Shown: positions 47,055 to 59,527, counted from the first letter of the stretch. The stretch: DNA of 64,000 nt from Epiperipatus broadwayi (GCA_028023455.1 JAQFVV010000032.1:2670001-2734000), one strand, 5' to 3'. Program-made: numbers and translations. The notes: generated by a model not told the origin, from the sequence alone.

Positions 47055-48669
47055 TGTAAGCGTCTAACCGTATTATTGTTTCTTAATTCATTCACGTATA
47101 CGTTCTTTCCCGCAGCTTCGAGTAAGTATATTTATGAGCATGGTTTAAATCCTATCTCAAGCACCAATCTTACACTTTGATAAGAATTATACTCACCGAA
47201 AACATAAATAAGGGTTCTGCACATATATATATATCTAGGGTAGCGCATCCAGACTAGGTCTATCTCTCAAGGTCTGGGGAACATGGTATAATGAGAGAAC
47301 AAAGCAAAGACAATTCCTGATTACGTCACATATATCTACGTATACTACACTATAATTTACCTGTTTATAAATCTATTACTCTAGCCCAGAAGTTATAACA
47401 AAATTAAGCTATATGCTACTACACTAGTTACCATCAAATTCTAAGTTTTATACACGCATATACATATCTTAATATTCATGCGCACAACCCATTTATTCCA
47501 ATACACACATATGTGATTCATATATATATCAACGAAAGAGCGTAATTACACATCAGAATTGTTTGTTTTTTTAATTTTATTTAAACAAAGATTTATTACA
47601 GTATTTAATATAGAAGTAACACGAGTCCCTTCATTACTACGCATTTATTGAACACATACATAGAGAAAGGGTCAATTTACCTTAATTACGATCGAATGTC
47701 CACGTGGTCAAAGATAACAGTCCGCACATTTATAATTCTAAAGAAATACTGGCCTTATTGATATTTGTTGATCCTAAGGATGATAAACAGTCCGCAATGT
47801 GATACACAAATAAGTTATCGTAGAGGTGGAGTAGATGATTTCACTCGCTTAAGAGGTCCTAATGGCATGTGCTTCGTCGCCATTACACTTGATAATTTTA
47901 AACAGTGAAATTTCATAAATCCGATTCAGGTGAGTTCTACAATAACAATCCACTGGGCCGATCTAATGAAACCCACACTATTTAATTACCCCAACATTTC
48001 GATGGGAATATTAATAAAACTTCTTAATTAATTATACGTTAATCCAATCCAAAATCCGTGCCACGTCTTTCTCTTTCCTTCTAATCACCATTATATTTTT
48101 AACCGAGAGAAAAAAAGTTCTTTTCTTTAGACTCTTTAACCTCGCATTTTCCCTTGTATATTCGTACGCCGCTGACGAGATCTTCCAATGTTTTAAAATA
48201 CCCACTCAACCAGTTCTAAGACTCTGCAGACAGAGTCATTAACTGAAACTGCCCACAGCAATTAATTCATTTTATTTCTGTAGCTTTATATGCCCAACGA
48301 ATTCATCAAGAAACACATGTTACCGCCAATATTATTAAAATGTAAAACTTAGAACATTAATGAATAACAAAATATATATGTACAACTAATAACAAATTTA
48401 TACAACTCGGTATATAATTGCCTCTCGTCAATCCCACATATAACCGTTAATACATATACACACTTTATAATAACACACATACAACTATATTTATATAAGC
48501 ATACAGTCCATCCTTTAATAGATTACGTATTACTTTCACACTCTTTGTAACAGGGTTCGAATGACTATTTATATATATCTTTTCACATATACACAGTCAC
48601 TCCATATCAACACTCGCAATTAACACTCTATATTGCATTATCTTTTGTATTCAAACCCCATCTGTTACA
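47055..48669. mobile_element. LTR-like TG...CA element, 1.6 kb, 4-bp TSD CTAG
   Basis: It begins TGTAAGCGTCTAACCG and ends CATCTGTTACA, with CTAG at 47051-47054 and 48670-48673. TATTCAAACCCCA lies at 48649-48660, in the same relative place as the T-arm-like motifs near the right ends of the elements at 22870 and 27194. It is less A/T-rich than its flanks and has no long frame. A solo LTR or LTR-derived non-autonomous element is likely. CTAG is its own complement, so here the TSD and inverted flanks cannot be told apart. Confidence 0.6.
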
Positions 48670-48673
48670 CTAG

Positions 48674-49593
48674 AGATTATATTTTTTATTTCAGAATTTT
48701 TTTTAGTATACTTTTCAGACAGCTTTAAACATCTTAATTGGCTGAACATTTTTTAAAAATTCACTTCTAAGGATACTTTGAAATGTTTTATCTTGTGAGT
48801 GGAGCTTTTTAATTTACAGAATATTTGATTATTTATTTAGTTCATAATTGGGAAAACTTATATTATAGCAGAAGTATTTTCTTGTGCACTGTATTCTTTT
48901 GGGGCTCTTAGTAAAGCTACTGCAAATGGATCACATATTTAAACAATACATAAACAGCTGGTTTCCTAGTAATAATGAGGCAGATGGATTTCACACTGGC
49001 ACACACTCACCCAGGAAACAACTGACTGGAGGGATAGGCAGTTTTTATTCCACTATTCCATGTGTTGTCTTTTTTGGCTTTCTGGGCATAGCTTCCAGCA
49101 GTGAATGATTTGAAGATCCTTAAATTATATTTTTCTCTGTTTTTATATTAAATCTAAATAAAGGTTTCTAGAATATTCTCCTATTGAAATTTTTTAATAG
49201 ACTATCTAATTAAAAGTATTAATAGGAATTTATTTTTGCTGATCTTTACTAAACTTCTTATTTTTACTATAAAAAACTTACCCCCTCCCTTCCACAACCA
49301 GGTCATTTTTCTGGGCATCTGTTGATAACTTATTGCTTCAATATTTATATTTGAGTATGTTTTTACTAAATTAAAACTTTTGCTGTAAAGATAAAATTAA
49401 CACTAAAGAAAATATTCTATTAACATAATTAAAAGTTTTTAGATTTTTAACATGAAACAAAACAGAATATTTTTCTTTTTGCAAGACATAAGATATAAAT
49501 GTTTTCTGTTGTTTTGATTTAAGTTTTAATAAATTAACAAAAGGAATTGGCTACTTAGTTATGTACTTAAAATAAAATAAATTTACTTTTTTA
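48674..49593. other. A/T-rich DNA without recognised features
   Basis: A frame at 48884-49108 spans a small GC-richer patch (GGCAGATGGATTTCACAC region) but resembles nothing I know. Confidence 0.4.
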
Positions 49594-50073
49594 AAGCTAT
49601 AACCTGAAGAATATGTGCATAAAAATGCGATAGTGGGACCTCTACAAGTCTTAACCACAAGCTTACGTTTTGGAAGAAAAGAGGGAAAGGTCTTAACCAC
49701 AAGCTTACATTTTGGAAGAAAAGAGAGGGTTCCCTTCTTTTTTCTTCCAAAACATAAGCTTGTGGTCAAGACCCGTAGAGGTCTCTACTATCGCATTTTT
49801 ACTAAGGCTATAACCTCAAGAATATGCGTGTAAAAATGCGATAGTAGGGACTTCTACGGGTCTTAACCACAAGCTTACATTTTGAAAAAAAAAGAGAGGG
49901 TTCCCTTTTCTTCCAAAATGTAAGCTTGTGGTTAAGACCTGTAGAGGTCCCTACTATCGCAGTTTTACGCGCAAACCCTCTCTTTTCTTCCAAAACATAA
50001 GCTTGTGGTTAAGACCTGTAGAGGTTCCTACTATCGCATTTCTACACGCATATTCTTGAGGTTTTAGCCTTAG
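49594..50073. mobile_element. Array of alternating inverted modules (hairpin cluster)
   Basis: One module, running from CTATAACCTCAAGAATATG through AAAATGCGATAGTAGGGAC and GTCTTAACCACAAGC to TTTTGGAAGAAAAGAGAGGG, appears six times in mixed orientation. Forward copies start near 49597, 49690 (partial) and 49806; inverted copies run at about 49730-49810, 49893-49966 and 49972-50070. Adjacent opposite copies form hairpins of 40-100 bp. Apparent reading frames here are just translations of the module. It looks like nested or rearranged foldback MITEs. Confidence 0.85.
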
Positions 50074-53035
50074 TAAATATTACTTACATAATTAATGTGC
50101 GTTTAAAAAAATTTATAATTACTACTTTTATAAAGAAAATGTTCTTTTTAAACAAATATGATTTTAATCACCTGTTGCTTATTATATTTTCAATACTTAA
50201 ATCACATAGACTAAAAGAATAAGTTTAAATCCAAAGTGAATTGAATTTGTTATATGTTTAAATGTAATTTATTTGCATCCATTCACACCCACATACAATA
50301 AAAAGTTTTAGTTAAATCAATTGCTTAAAAATGAAGCAAATATGGATAGACACATATTATATATATTTAAAATTTTATCTAGAAAGATTGATGTATGAGT
50401 GGGATAGTCATATTTTAAAATATAGAATCTAATATTTTAAACTTATTTCACATTGACCTGAAAACTTTTTTTTAATTCTTGAATAGAATGACAGATTTCT
50501 CAAATTAGAATCTGATGACTGAGACAATTATTTAAGCATGTGAAATGATTTAAACTTAAGTATTTTAAACTTTTTATTTGGGATTATTATTTTAATTGTT
50601 ATTATCATTTCCCAAATATGATTTTTTAATATAAAAACTGAAAGTATTTAAAGTGATAGAAAGTTCTGAAATATTTATCCCTTTCCTTTTATTATAGCAT
50701 TTTTTATGTATTGGTAATAGGAAATCATAAAATGAGTAGAAAGCACAAATGCCCTACTTTTAAATCCATTGAATAAATACTACAATGAAGATAAATATAG
50801 AATGAAATGAAAATTTGAATATATCCAACATGAAGCCAATATTAATAATGGTCAATTGTAATATTTTCATAATCCAAATTACCACATGCAAAATTCATTT
50901 AAATAATTTATAGAATTATCAACATGATTTCTCTATTTATTTCTGTTGATATACATCTACCATAGAACTATTTAGCAATATTTATTTATATTTGCCAATA
51001 TTAATAGAATACTATAACAAGACAATATAAACAAAATGATAAACAGCTAAAATTAGGAACTAATTTTTTATATTTATAAGTATATTATGATTAATTTCAT
51101 AGCACTAAAATATATTTAGTTTTTTTTTGATAAGGACATATAAACAAAGGTTTATGTTTTAAAATTTTGATTCCATCAAAATGGTTACCTAGCTAAAAGT
51201 ATCTTATATATTTTTGGGTATTCAATTTGTTTAAAGCTGAATCAAAACAAAATGCAAGCTTATGAAATATATTTTTGCAAGTCATATAGATTTTAAATCA
51301 TAGCCAAATTTATTTTAAATTGTATGTGTATAATTAATTTTTCATATAAGTAAACACATGAATCTATTTTTCTATTTTATTATGATTGAAAGATACATTA
51401 AAGATCATATTAAGAACTAATTATTTAAGCATTCTGAAAGGGTTAAAAAAAAAAGTTTATTGAGTTAGTTTTTTAAAAACGTGTTATTTATTTATAATAG
51501 ATTAAATTAACCATAACATTTTAAAATGATTTATTACTATAGTAATCTAAATTCACATTACAGATGCATGTAAAAAGAAGTATTAGACATCCATAAAACT
51601 AAATATTTGAAATGGTTGATATTTGAGATGTATTTATTAAAATGTTTAATTCAATGTGCCACATATAAATAAATCTTTTGTTATATTTTATATGTTAAAT
51701 AAAGGAATGAAAGCTTGCAATAAAAGAAATCTAATGAAAGATTACATATTTGAATCAACAATATAATAAATCTATTACTTTTTCTTGTATCTTCAAAATA
51801 ACATTTAAATGTTGCATATTTTTATTTCTTTTTAAAATGATACTAGTATTATGGTCAAAATAAAATAAATCATCTAGGTAGATGAATATAAATAATTTTA
51901 AGACTTTTGAATAGCATAGTATCACCAATCTCTATGCAATAGTAAAAGTAAATGCACACCCTTATTTCCTGAAGATCAATCAGCATAGCAATGCATAGAC
52001 TTCATTTTTATTAGCTACCAGAAAAAAATAATATTATAGTCCATTTAAAGTTATATATCAAAAGAAAGTATTCATTAGATTATATGAAATATTATTCATG
52101 AGTTATAAGTTAAATGGTCTTATACCTTTTGTATTAATAATGTCATATGACAGTTAGGTCATATACATATAGTGTTGCAATATATGTATTATAATGTCTA
52201 CCAATATTGTGTAATAACTATCAAAATACATCAATATACAACTTGATATATTGCTACATAATAGAATTTCAAATCATTTTTATCGCTTAGTTTATGTCAG
52301 GTTTACTGAGGATAAGAATGATTTTTTGTATCAGACCATTAAGTAAAAATTCAAAACCAGATAAATAGATTTAGAATTTTTAAAAAATAATTATATGCAC
52401 AATTAAGAATTATGTGCATTTTTTATTTACCAAATATTAATTAAGGGCTAATTTGGGGAGGAATTTTTTGCCTGGGTCATTCAATACTGTTTTTGTTATT
52501 ATGTTGTGGAAATTATTTCTGTTATTGTTTGTCAAATAAAGAGAGGTTAAGATTTTATAAGTAAATGCGTCTTCAGTCATAACTTTGTGGTTGAATAGAA
52601 TAAGCTGCTTTACCATTATCTTCGTTTATGAGATGACTACTGAACGTGCCTTTGTAAATCTATACAATGAGAGATAAAAATATTGTGTATGAATCTTAGG
52701 AAATGTTAAATATACAGATTACCTATTTTCAATCATGTCAGCATCAATTAATGTTGCTATGATATTTTCTATAAATAAATAAAGTGATTGCATTGAGAAA
52801 TTGAGCATTCACATGACATTGCTACCAATAATATGCTCACTTTTGACAATCATAGATTTTTTTAATGATTTCTTATATTTATCTACCAAAAAAAAAAAAA
52901 AAAAACTTGTTGTATTTTTAAATCGGACTATTTCCATCATCTAATATGGGTATTGAATGTCTTTAGACCGATTTAACTTTTTTTAAATATTCCAAATACA
53001 TTCAACTGTTAGTAATAGCACCACACAGATTAGCT
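50074..53035. other. A/T-rich DNA without recognised features
   Basis: Nearly 3 kb of stop-dense sequence with an A-run near 52890-52906. No coding, RNA or element signal recognised. Confidence 0.5.
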
Positions 53036-53038
53036 ATG

Positions 53039-53080
53039 CACAATGTTTCGAGAGTTATTATTCTACCTTTTCTTTAGGTG
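53039..53080 (-). ncRNA. Decayed hammerhead ribozyme motif at PLE 3' region
   Basis: On the minus strand: CAC, CTAAAGA where CUGANGA is required (G5 replaced by A), a stem II with GGTAG/CTCTC (one mismatch), GAAA, CA, TT, then GTG pairing with CAC. Layout and GAAA core are kept, but loss of the invariant G should abolish cleavage. Confidence 0.5.
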
Positions 53081-53109
53081 TTTCTGGTCTGACCAATGAT
53101 AATACTAGT

Positions 53110-53188
53110 ATGGGAGTCAAACCTGGATTTTTAGATTCTTGACTATTGAATTTTAAATGAACATTCTAACCAAGTGAGCCATCCTGAC
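53110..53188 (-). repeat. tRNA-like sequence within the PLE 3' region
   Basis: The minus strand reads a box A-like TGGCTCACTTGGTTAGAATG and, about 45 nt later, a box B-like CCAGGTTTGACTCCC. The spacing resembles a long-variable-arm tRNA, but no clean anticodon stem is visible. Probably a tRNA-derived SINE head. Confidence 0.5.
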
Positions 53189-53386
53189 AAACGCAACAGT
53201 CAGTAGAAATTTTATATAATTATCTATGAGGTTCCTCCTGATTTCTCCACTTTTTCCTAAGAGCAAAGTTGATTAGTGGTTTCCATACATTATGTATAGT
53301 CACAATAGATTGGCTTATGGGATTTTTTGCCATTATCATGTGAGCAACTCTTTTAAATTTTTTTCTTTGTCCCTTTTTTTCTCTAT

Positions 53387-53572
53387 TCAATATTTTTGTA
53401 TTTTCTCAATTGAACATATATATTCATTGGCATATACATGGTCTGCTACCTTAGATACATCTGTTTTCTCTCTTCTAATCATCAGTTTGTGTTCTTGCAA
53501 GTGATTTTCAATAGGATGACTGGTCTCACCAACATATGTTCTTCCATATAATGTATGGAAACTACCAATCAA
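53387..53572 (-). pseudogene. PLE GIY-YIG endonuclease fragment
   Basis: The 61-residue frame reads IGSFHTLYGRTYVGETSHPI, ENHLQEHKLMIRREKTD, SKVADHVY. GRTYVGET followed by LQEHK and VADHVY is the GIY-YIG core of PLEs and related families. The first Tyr-x-Gly region and the zinc ligands are degenerate, and stops follow toward the C-terminus (KEKNLKELLT region). It probably once nicked target DNA for reverse transcription; it is inactive now. Confidence 0.7.
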
Positions 53573-53769
53573 CTTTGCTCTTAGGAAATAGTGGAGAAAT
53601 CAGGAGGGACTCAGATAAGTATATGAAACTTTTACTAAAAAAAATTCTGAAGCGGGTACAAATTTTAAATATCAAAACAAACAGAAAGATCATAATCTGC
53701 TGACAACAAAACTATTCATTATGTTTTTATAGAAAAAAAATTATTGAGGAAAAAAGATATCATCTAGAG

Positions 53770-54228
53770 CAGGGATGTCCAACAAGTCAATCGTGATCCA
53801 CCAGTCGATCGCAAAGCCAATTTTGGTCGATCGTGACGGCAATCTGGCAAGAGCTGTCAGGTAACTAATGATTGAAACAAATTAAGTCAAGATGTTATTT
53901 TTGTTTTTGTTCTACTTTTTTTTTTCAATTCTAGATAGGTGAAGTCCACTAAGCCATATCATTATTGAAAATAATATTTTTAATCTTGACTTAATGTAGC
54001 TAATTTGAATTAAGAAATATTGTTAATAATTACTCATGTTGCTTTAATTCCCCTGGACATGAGTTTTTTCGCCCGTTAAATAATTATTTTTTTACTAGGT
54101 AGATATATAAAAATAGTATGTATTTCACACCTCCCTCCACTTAGACTATGCCTATGACAACAAGTCGATCACAACACATCTTTTTAAAAAAAAGTAGATG
54201 TTATGAACACAAAAGTTGCCCACCCCTG
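53770..54228. mobile_element. Non-autonomous hAT MITE, 459 bp, 8-bp TSD
   Basis: ATCTAGAG occurs at 53762-53769 and 54229-54236. The ends are CAGGGATGTCCAACA and TTGCCCACCCCTG (inverted, imperfect), the classic CAGGGGTGGGCAA-type hAT terminus. Subterminal GTCGATCGTGA-like motifs occur near both ends. No reading frame. Confidence 0.92.
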
Positions 54229-54591
54229 ATCTAGAGTGTGTTCAATTGTGTTTAAAAGTAAATATATGCACAGTATGTTTTTTATTTTTTCAATGAATAT
54301 AAATGAGTAAACATACAAAGTAAACATGTAGATGTCCTCTTTTAATTTATATATGCATTTTTACACACATAAAGAGGCATCTGTGTTTCATATACATGTG
54401 TGTGTGTTGAAAATACTGTATAGTTTCAATAAACGATATGCATTCTATTGTAATCAAAACTTATCAACAAAATGTGAGAATTTATTTGCAATATGATAAG
54501 ATTTGGAACAAAATGTAGCAAATATTGCAGTTCCATTGTAACCTTTTTTTAATCATTTTTTTTTCAATGATGAGCTCTGAAAAAATAAATA

Positions 54592-55938
54592 CACCTGGGT
54601 CTCGTTTTACGCGGATTTATTTAACGCGATTTTGAAGTTACGCGATTAATGTTTCTTCTTAATATTTTTGTATGCTGTTTTCTTTTATGCGTTAACACTG
54701 TATTAGATCGGAAGTCGAACTCTGATAATGCGCTATTACTTTAAATAATAAATTTCGCGCACTTGCGTCATATTTAAAGTAATAGCACATTATTGGAATT
54801 CAACTTTCATCTTAATAATTTCAATATTTTCAGTGCTTTATAATAGTAAGATTTTATGCAATAATCAAATTAAAATCATGATTTCCACATTTTATGTACA
54901 CACATTAAATTTTACAAGATTATAATGTAAATTTGTTCAAACATTGTGCGTGTTAATTTTGCATTTTAAATCACATTCTGTTTTTGCTTTTTAAAAAAGA
55001 ACGTAATCAATTATTAATCATTTAGTGTCCGCAAGTTTATTTTTAAAAGGTGAGTAATAGCAGTGGGCACAATTAAATTTGACAATTAAAAATTAAAATC
55101 TGATTTTTAATTATAATTAACAATTTAAAAATTACTTAAGGTGACCTGAAATTAATGTGATGTGAAACAAAATTTGATTTTTAAACGGAATTGAAAATTA
55201 AAAAATTAAAAGACAAAAATAAGAATTTAATTTTTAGTTTTTTAGTTTAAATTAAATTTTTCTCAGCAGTGTAGAAAAAGATAATGAAACAGAAGTGGAA
55301 CCTGTTCCTTTCACTGCAAAAATGATTCGAGAAGGTCTTCAACTTTCTAATCAGTTGGCAACTTATTTTCTTATTAATGACACTAATCACGAACGTGCTC
55401 TTAAATTCCAACGAGAGCTAAATGTTTGTAAATCTGGATATTGCGATCATCCTCTCAAAAATTAATTACTAATTACATTGTCACCAGAAAACCATTAACA
55501 CAACATGAGTGTGAAGTTGGTGCTAGTTGTATTTCCTCTTGTGAAGAATCTGATTTTTTACCAGTTTGCAAACGAACCTGTTTATCGGCAAATAGCAATA
55601 ATAATTAAAATGTGTATAAAAATGTAAATTACTGTACTGTAAATTATGCATAAAAATATATTGTTTTGAATAAAATTAAATATTATAGTTAAAAAAAGTT
55701 TGTCTTGTATCAATTTTTTTCAAATTTAAAATTTTTTATTAGTCATATTTTATTTCCTTATTTTTTTTTGCGTGAATTTTAAAGTAATTTTACGTTAGTG
55801 CTTTGCTTTTATGCATTTTTTGAAAAATCACAGTCCATATCCCCCCTTTTTCAAGGTAAGTTATGTCTATTTTTGTGCGATTTCTTTTGCGTGCGTTTTC
55901 TGAGGAACCTATCTATCGCGTAAAATGAGACCCAGGTG
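54592..55938 (+). mobile_element. Tigger/pogo-type transposon, internally deleted, TA TSD
   Basis: TA flanks the element (54590-54591 and 55939-55940). The ends are CACCTGGGTCTCGTTTTACG and its near-perfect complement ending GAGACCCAGGTG. TA duplication and this terminus are typical of Tigger. At 1.35 kb it is about half the usual autonomous length, and only the transposase tail survives. CpG-rich ends contrast with the flanks. Confidence 0.92.
55270..55610 (+). pseudogene. Tigger transposase C-terminal remnant
   Basis: The translation gives NETEVEPVPFTAKMIREGLQ, LSNQLATYFLINDTNHERAL, KFQRELN and, after frameshifts and stops, a PLTQHECE-like and a DFLPVCK-like segment. It corresponds to the tail seen at 35335-35640. 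No DDE residues are present. Confidence 0.75.
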
Positions 55939-55940
55939 TA

Positions 55941-56991
55941 CTTAAAATTGTTTTAATTCTTTGATCATTACTAATTATGCATATATATATTTTTTGTAAA
56001 TCAAGTTTTTGAATGTTATTTATTGAACACATTTACTGTGAGTTATATGTTGTGTTTTTCTGAACTTGTTTCACTTTTAAATTAAACTTTTTCTAAATGT
56101 ACTGCTTACATTTATATTTTCAAATTCTATTCAGTTTTTTTTTTCTCTATGCTGTCTGCATTTGGAAGTATTTATCTAGCACTTTTTTTCTTATTATATA
56201 TTCTATCAAAATTAATGTTGATTAATATATTCTCTCTTTTAAGTAGATTGAATTTTAATATGTATTTTTTCTGAATTTTTTTTAAAATTAACATTATTCT
56301 GATAAAAAAAGTGTTTATATTTAAAAATGCACGAAGAGTATAAATTTCTTATATTCCATTATTATGCCTTGTGTGTATATAGCTTTTTTTTTCTTCCTAT
56401 TCTGTCTTTATTTTTAAAAGAAACTGAATGTTTTTACACATATACATAAATATGTAATATATTTATTTTTTCATATTTTTTTTATAAATATACAAACTTT
56501 CCTAGAATTACTAATTGTTTATTATACTTACTATTTGAATATTTTGAAGAATTATGTTTTAATTATTAATATTTTTATATCTTTTAATAATATTCATGTT
56601 TAATTATTTTTTTTCTTCTTTAGTTAACTGGAATTTAAAATAAATAAATAAATGTAATTTTAATAGAAATACATTTTTGGCAAGTAATAAAATTTGAGGT
56701 TTTTTTATCTTATATCCTTAAATGATTTTTTTCATTAATTTCAATATAGTTTTTAGAAAATGTTAAATAGTTTTGCATTTTTTCTTAAATAGATTTAATT
56801 TTTTTTTATTATTATGTATAAAAATAAATGAAATTATAATTTTAAGCCAAGATTGAAATAAAAGATTTTGGCATTAGTATTTTATTTTTGTCTTCTCATT
56901 ATTTTGTTTACCACCATGACATATATAAATTATTGGTTTATCATTAACTTCTTTTCATATTTGTTAGAAAAAGATATTTCAAAAATGAATA
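55941..56991. other. A/T-rich DNA without recognised features
   Basis: Very T-rich. No supported feature. Confidence 0.5.
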
Positions 56992-57200
56992 TTTAAAGAT
57001 CAGCCTTTCAAGCTATTGTGCATGCGCGAGTGTTAATAATAAATGAATACTGTCATTCCCAACACGAGATATAGTATTTATGAAAGAATCCATTTATTCT
57101 TTCATAAATATTATATCTCATGTTGGGAATGAAAGTATTCATTTATTATTAACACTCGTAAAAAGCGCATGCACAATAGCTTGAAAGGCTGATCTTTAAA
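56992..57200. mobile_element. Near-perfect palindromic MITE, 209 bp
   Basis: The arm TTTAAAGATCAGCCTTTCAAG...CTATTGTGCATGC...AACACTCG...AATGAATACT returns inverted with few differences and meets at GAATCCATTTATTC near 57093. The ends TTTAAAG/CTTTAAA are self-complementary, so a TSD cannot be separated from the arms. Confidence 0.88.
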
Positions 57201-58399
57201 TGTATTACAATTATAAACATAGCGCTATATAAAATAAACGCTTAAAAATGAATATTAAAAAAACTTTTTAGTACTTTATTAAGAATAAAGCTAAATTTAA
57301 TATGAAATGGGATAAAAAAATCAGATTTTTTTGTCTATAAAATATTGATAAGCTTCTCTCTCATTTTAATATTTTTCAAGAAATCTCTTCTTTATTTTAT
57401 TTTTTTAATAACATTAATATTTTTTAATCATTGAAATATATTATTGTTTTTATTTAAATATTAGAAAAAAATAATAGTCATAATATGTGGAACCTAATAT
57501 AGCATATTTTTCAGATTGGTTTTAACTTTATGTACAGTGAGTGACTTTTTTTTTTTTAAACAAAAAATTGCATATAAGTAATTATAGATATCTTTTTTAT
57601 TATTATTACTTATTTCATTGTAACCTTGAAATCAATTATAGCAAAGTTTGAGATAAGTAATTATAGATCAGTAAACTACAGTAAATGAATATGATGGATT
57701 ACTCACCAAAACTTATTAAGATGGAGAGATTTATGGGCTTTATATCTGAATTTATGAGCAAAAAAAACTCCATTGTCTTTCTTCTCAGTTGCATGATAAT
57801 TCTTAACTGAAATATCACTTGAATTTTTTGAAAGGAGAGTGAATGTGAATGAATATTTTTTTTTTAGATATTTATAATCATGAAAAATACAAAACTAAAT
57901 TATGACCTTTATTCCAAAAAAAAAAAAACAGTAAAATCAACAGCCAAGGTAGCAGTTGGGGGCTGAATGTGGAGAGTAATAAAAATTCTTTGATTGCTCT
58001 CCCAGGTTGCCGGTACCCATAACTGCAGGTCATTTTCAACTGAAAGAAGATTGCACGAACTGGAAAGGGTGTCTAATGTTAAATGTGGCATAGTTCAATT
58101 CTGAACTTAGAAGAAAAGTAAAGAGATGGTTTAAAGAGTAGATGCATACTTTATTATAAATACCCAAATATTGAAAGTACAAGTGGGGTGGGATGTATTA
58201 TAAATAAAAAATGAAAAAATAGCATTGTGGAATTTGATACTATATCAGACAGAGTGTCAGAGTTTATTATTCAAATTAATTCTAGATAACCAATTCTCAT
58301 AATTCTGACTTGAGCCCTCACATGTTTTCATTGTGATGAAGAAATAAGTAATTTTTACATAAATGTATAAAATGTTTTTGGTCAGCCCAAACAACATTT
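57201..58399. other. A/T-rich DNA with a small GC-richer patch
   Basis: The patch at about 57940-58090 contains a 60-codon minus-strand frame (NDLQLWVPATWESNQRIF region) that I cannot identify. The rest shows nothing. Confidence 0.35.
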
Positions 58400-59118
58400 T
58401 AAAATTAGCATAGAAAACTTTAATGTAGAATTTGAAAATGATAAAAAGATGAAAATATTATGGGAAAATTTAATTATGGTGATAAATATGAGAGAGGACA
58501 TAGATTTTTGGAGTTCACAGAAAAAGTATATATTATGAAATTTATTTTTGAGAGAAATGGTAAATCGAAATGAACATGGAAGCATTCAAATGAAGATACA
58601 ATACAATTGCATTATATTTTAATTAACAGAAAATATAAATTTCAAGATATTCTTAATACATTTAAGACAGAAAATAATTATCGATTAGTGAGATGTAAAA
58701 TCCATGTTAATGCAAAACTGAAGAAGCAAAAAGTATTAAGAAAAACACTATTAACAATTGATATTCCTAATCTTCAGAAATATTCCAATGAGTTTAAATT
58801 AAAATTTCCCAATCATTTAAATATAATAATACACTTAGAAATAAATTGTTAGTACAAAAATGCAGCAACTTAACGATAAATTTAATGATAAATTTTTTAA
58901 AAACGATCTATTAAGAAGAATTAAAAAATGTCTGGAGTTTTGTAAATGGTATGAAAGAGAATTTACAGTGATATAAGAAAATATAATAGTCAAAAGTAGA
59001 AAAAAAAAGTTACAGAAAAGAAAAATTATCTCTGTAATAAAAATAAAAGATGGAATTATTACCAAAATGATGACACCATGAAATATGTGGTAGTTCTAAG
59101 CAAATCAAAATATATAAA
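58400..59118 (+). pseudogene. RTE endonuclease domain remnant
   Basis: Frames show an ENFNVEF motif in place of the expected GDFNA, then GKFNYGDKYERGHRFLEFTE, KSK followed by WKHSNEDTIQ where WTW..PDG..NQ is usual, HYILINRKYKFQDI and YRLVRCKIHVNAKLKK in frame 58607-58852. These correspond to the C-terminal half of the apurinic-type endonuclease that nicks the target for RTE insertion; the SDHRLV motif reads NNYRLV. Frameshifts and altered catalytic positions make it inactive. Confidence 0.75.
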
Positions 59119-59296
59119 ATGCGCTAACACGCACAAGCACACAAAGCTAAAAACAAATAAAGCAAATATATATTATTTTAATATCTATTCATTAAATGGC
59201 TAAGCGCTTTCAAGGTTCAAGCCCTCATAATCATAGCCGTATTACAAAATATAATAAATTGACTTGGAGTGATGCAAATTTATGCAAATGAAATAA

Positions 59297-59527
59297 TTAT
59301 GCATTCCATTTCTTGGATATTTTGTAGCAAGAGTCTTTTCTATTGATGGCATCGCCATCTCTAGATATAAAGAAAGCTTCTTTTATCTTTCTTTTTAGAT
59401 CATGCCGCTCTCTGCATACCACCACTGGATTTTCTGGTTGACAATCATGCCCAGCTGAAGCACGGTGCTGTGCAAAAACTGAACTATGAGCAGTGTCCAA
59501 CAAAGCTTTATTAATTAATAATACCAA
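59297..59527 (-). pseudogene. Inverted second copy of the PLE C-terminal region (left arm)
   Basis: The minus-strand frame repeats the C-terminal residues of the plus-strand GIY-YIG frame almost exactly (NKALLDTAHSSVFAQHRASA to SKKWNA, with one E/G difference at PENP/PGNP). It lacks the YYGET core and is simply the complementary hairpin arm. Confidence 0.85.

Larger units (their letters stand above)
53036..53640 (-). mobile_element. Decayed Penelope-like element with inverted arms
   Basis: The minus strand encodes a GIY-YIG remnant. Inverted arms of about 90 bp (53204-53293 and 53548-53640) share AGTARAAR-TTT, CCTCCTGATTTCTCCAC and AGAGCAAAGTTGATT. The left arm repeats, in the opposite direction, the sequence just upstream of the GIY-YIG domain. 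Downstream on the minus strand lie a tRNA-like stretch and a decayed hammerhead. It is a different PLE lineage from those at 14.3 and 59.1 kb. Outer boundaries and TSD were not resolved. Confidence 0.65.

Noticed and set aside
49551-49993. Three overlapping frames with repeated KLVVKT and FLPK-like peptides
   Set aside because: They are translations of the hairpin modules in both directions, not genes.
57909-58091. Possible host exon on the minus strand
   Set aside because: It is GC-richer and open for 60 codons, but there is no recognisable domain, and splice sites cannot be judged without support.
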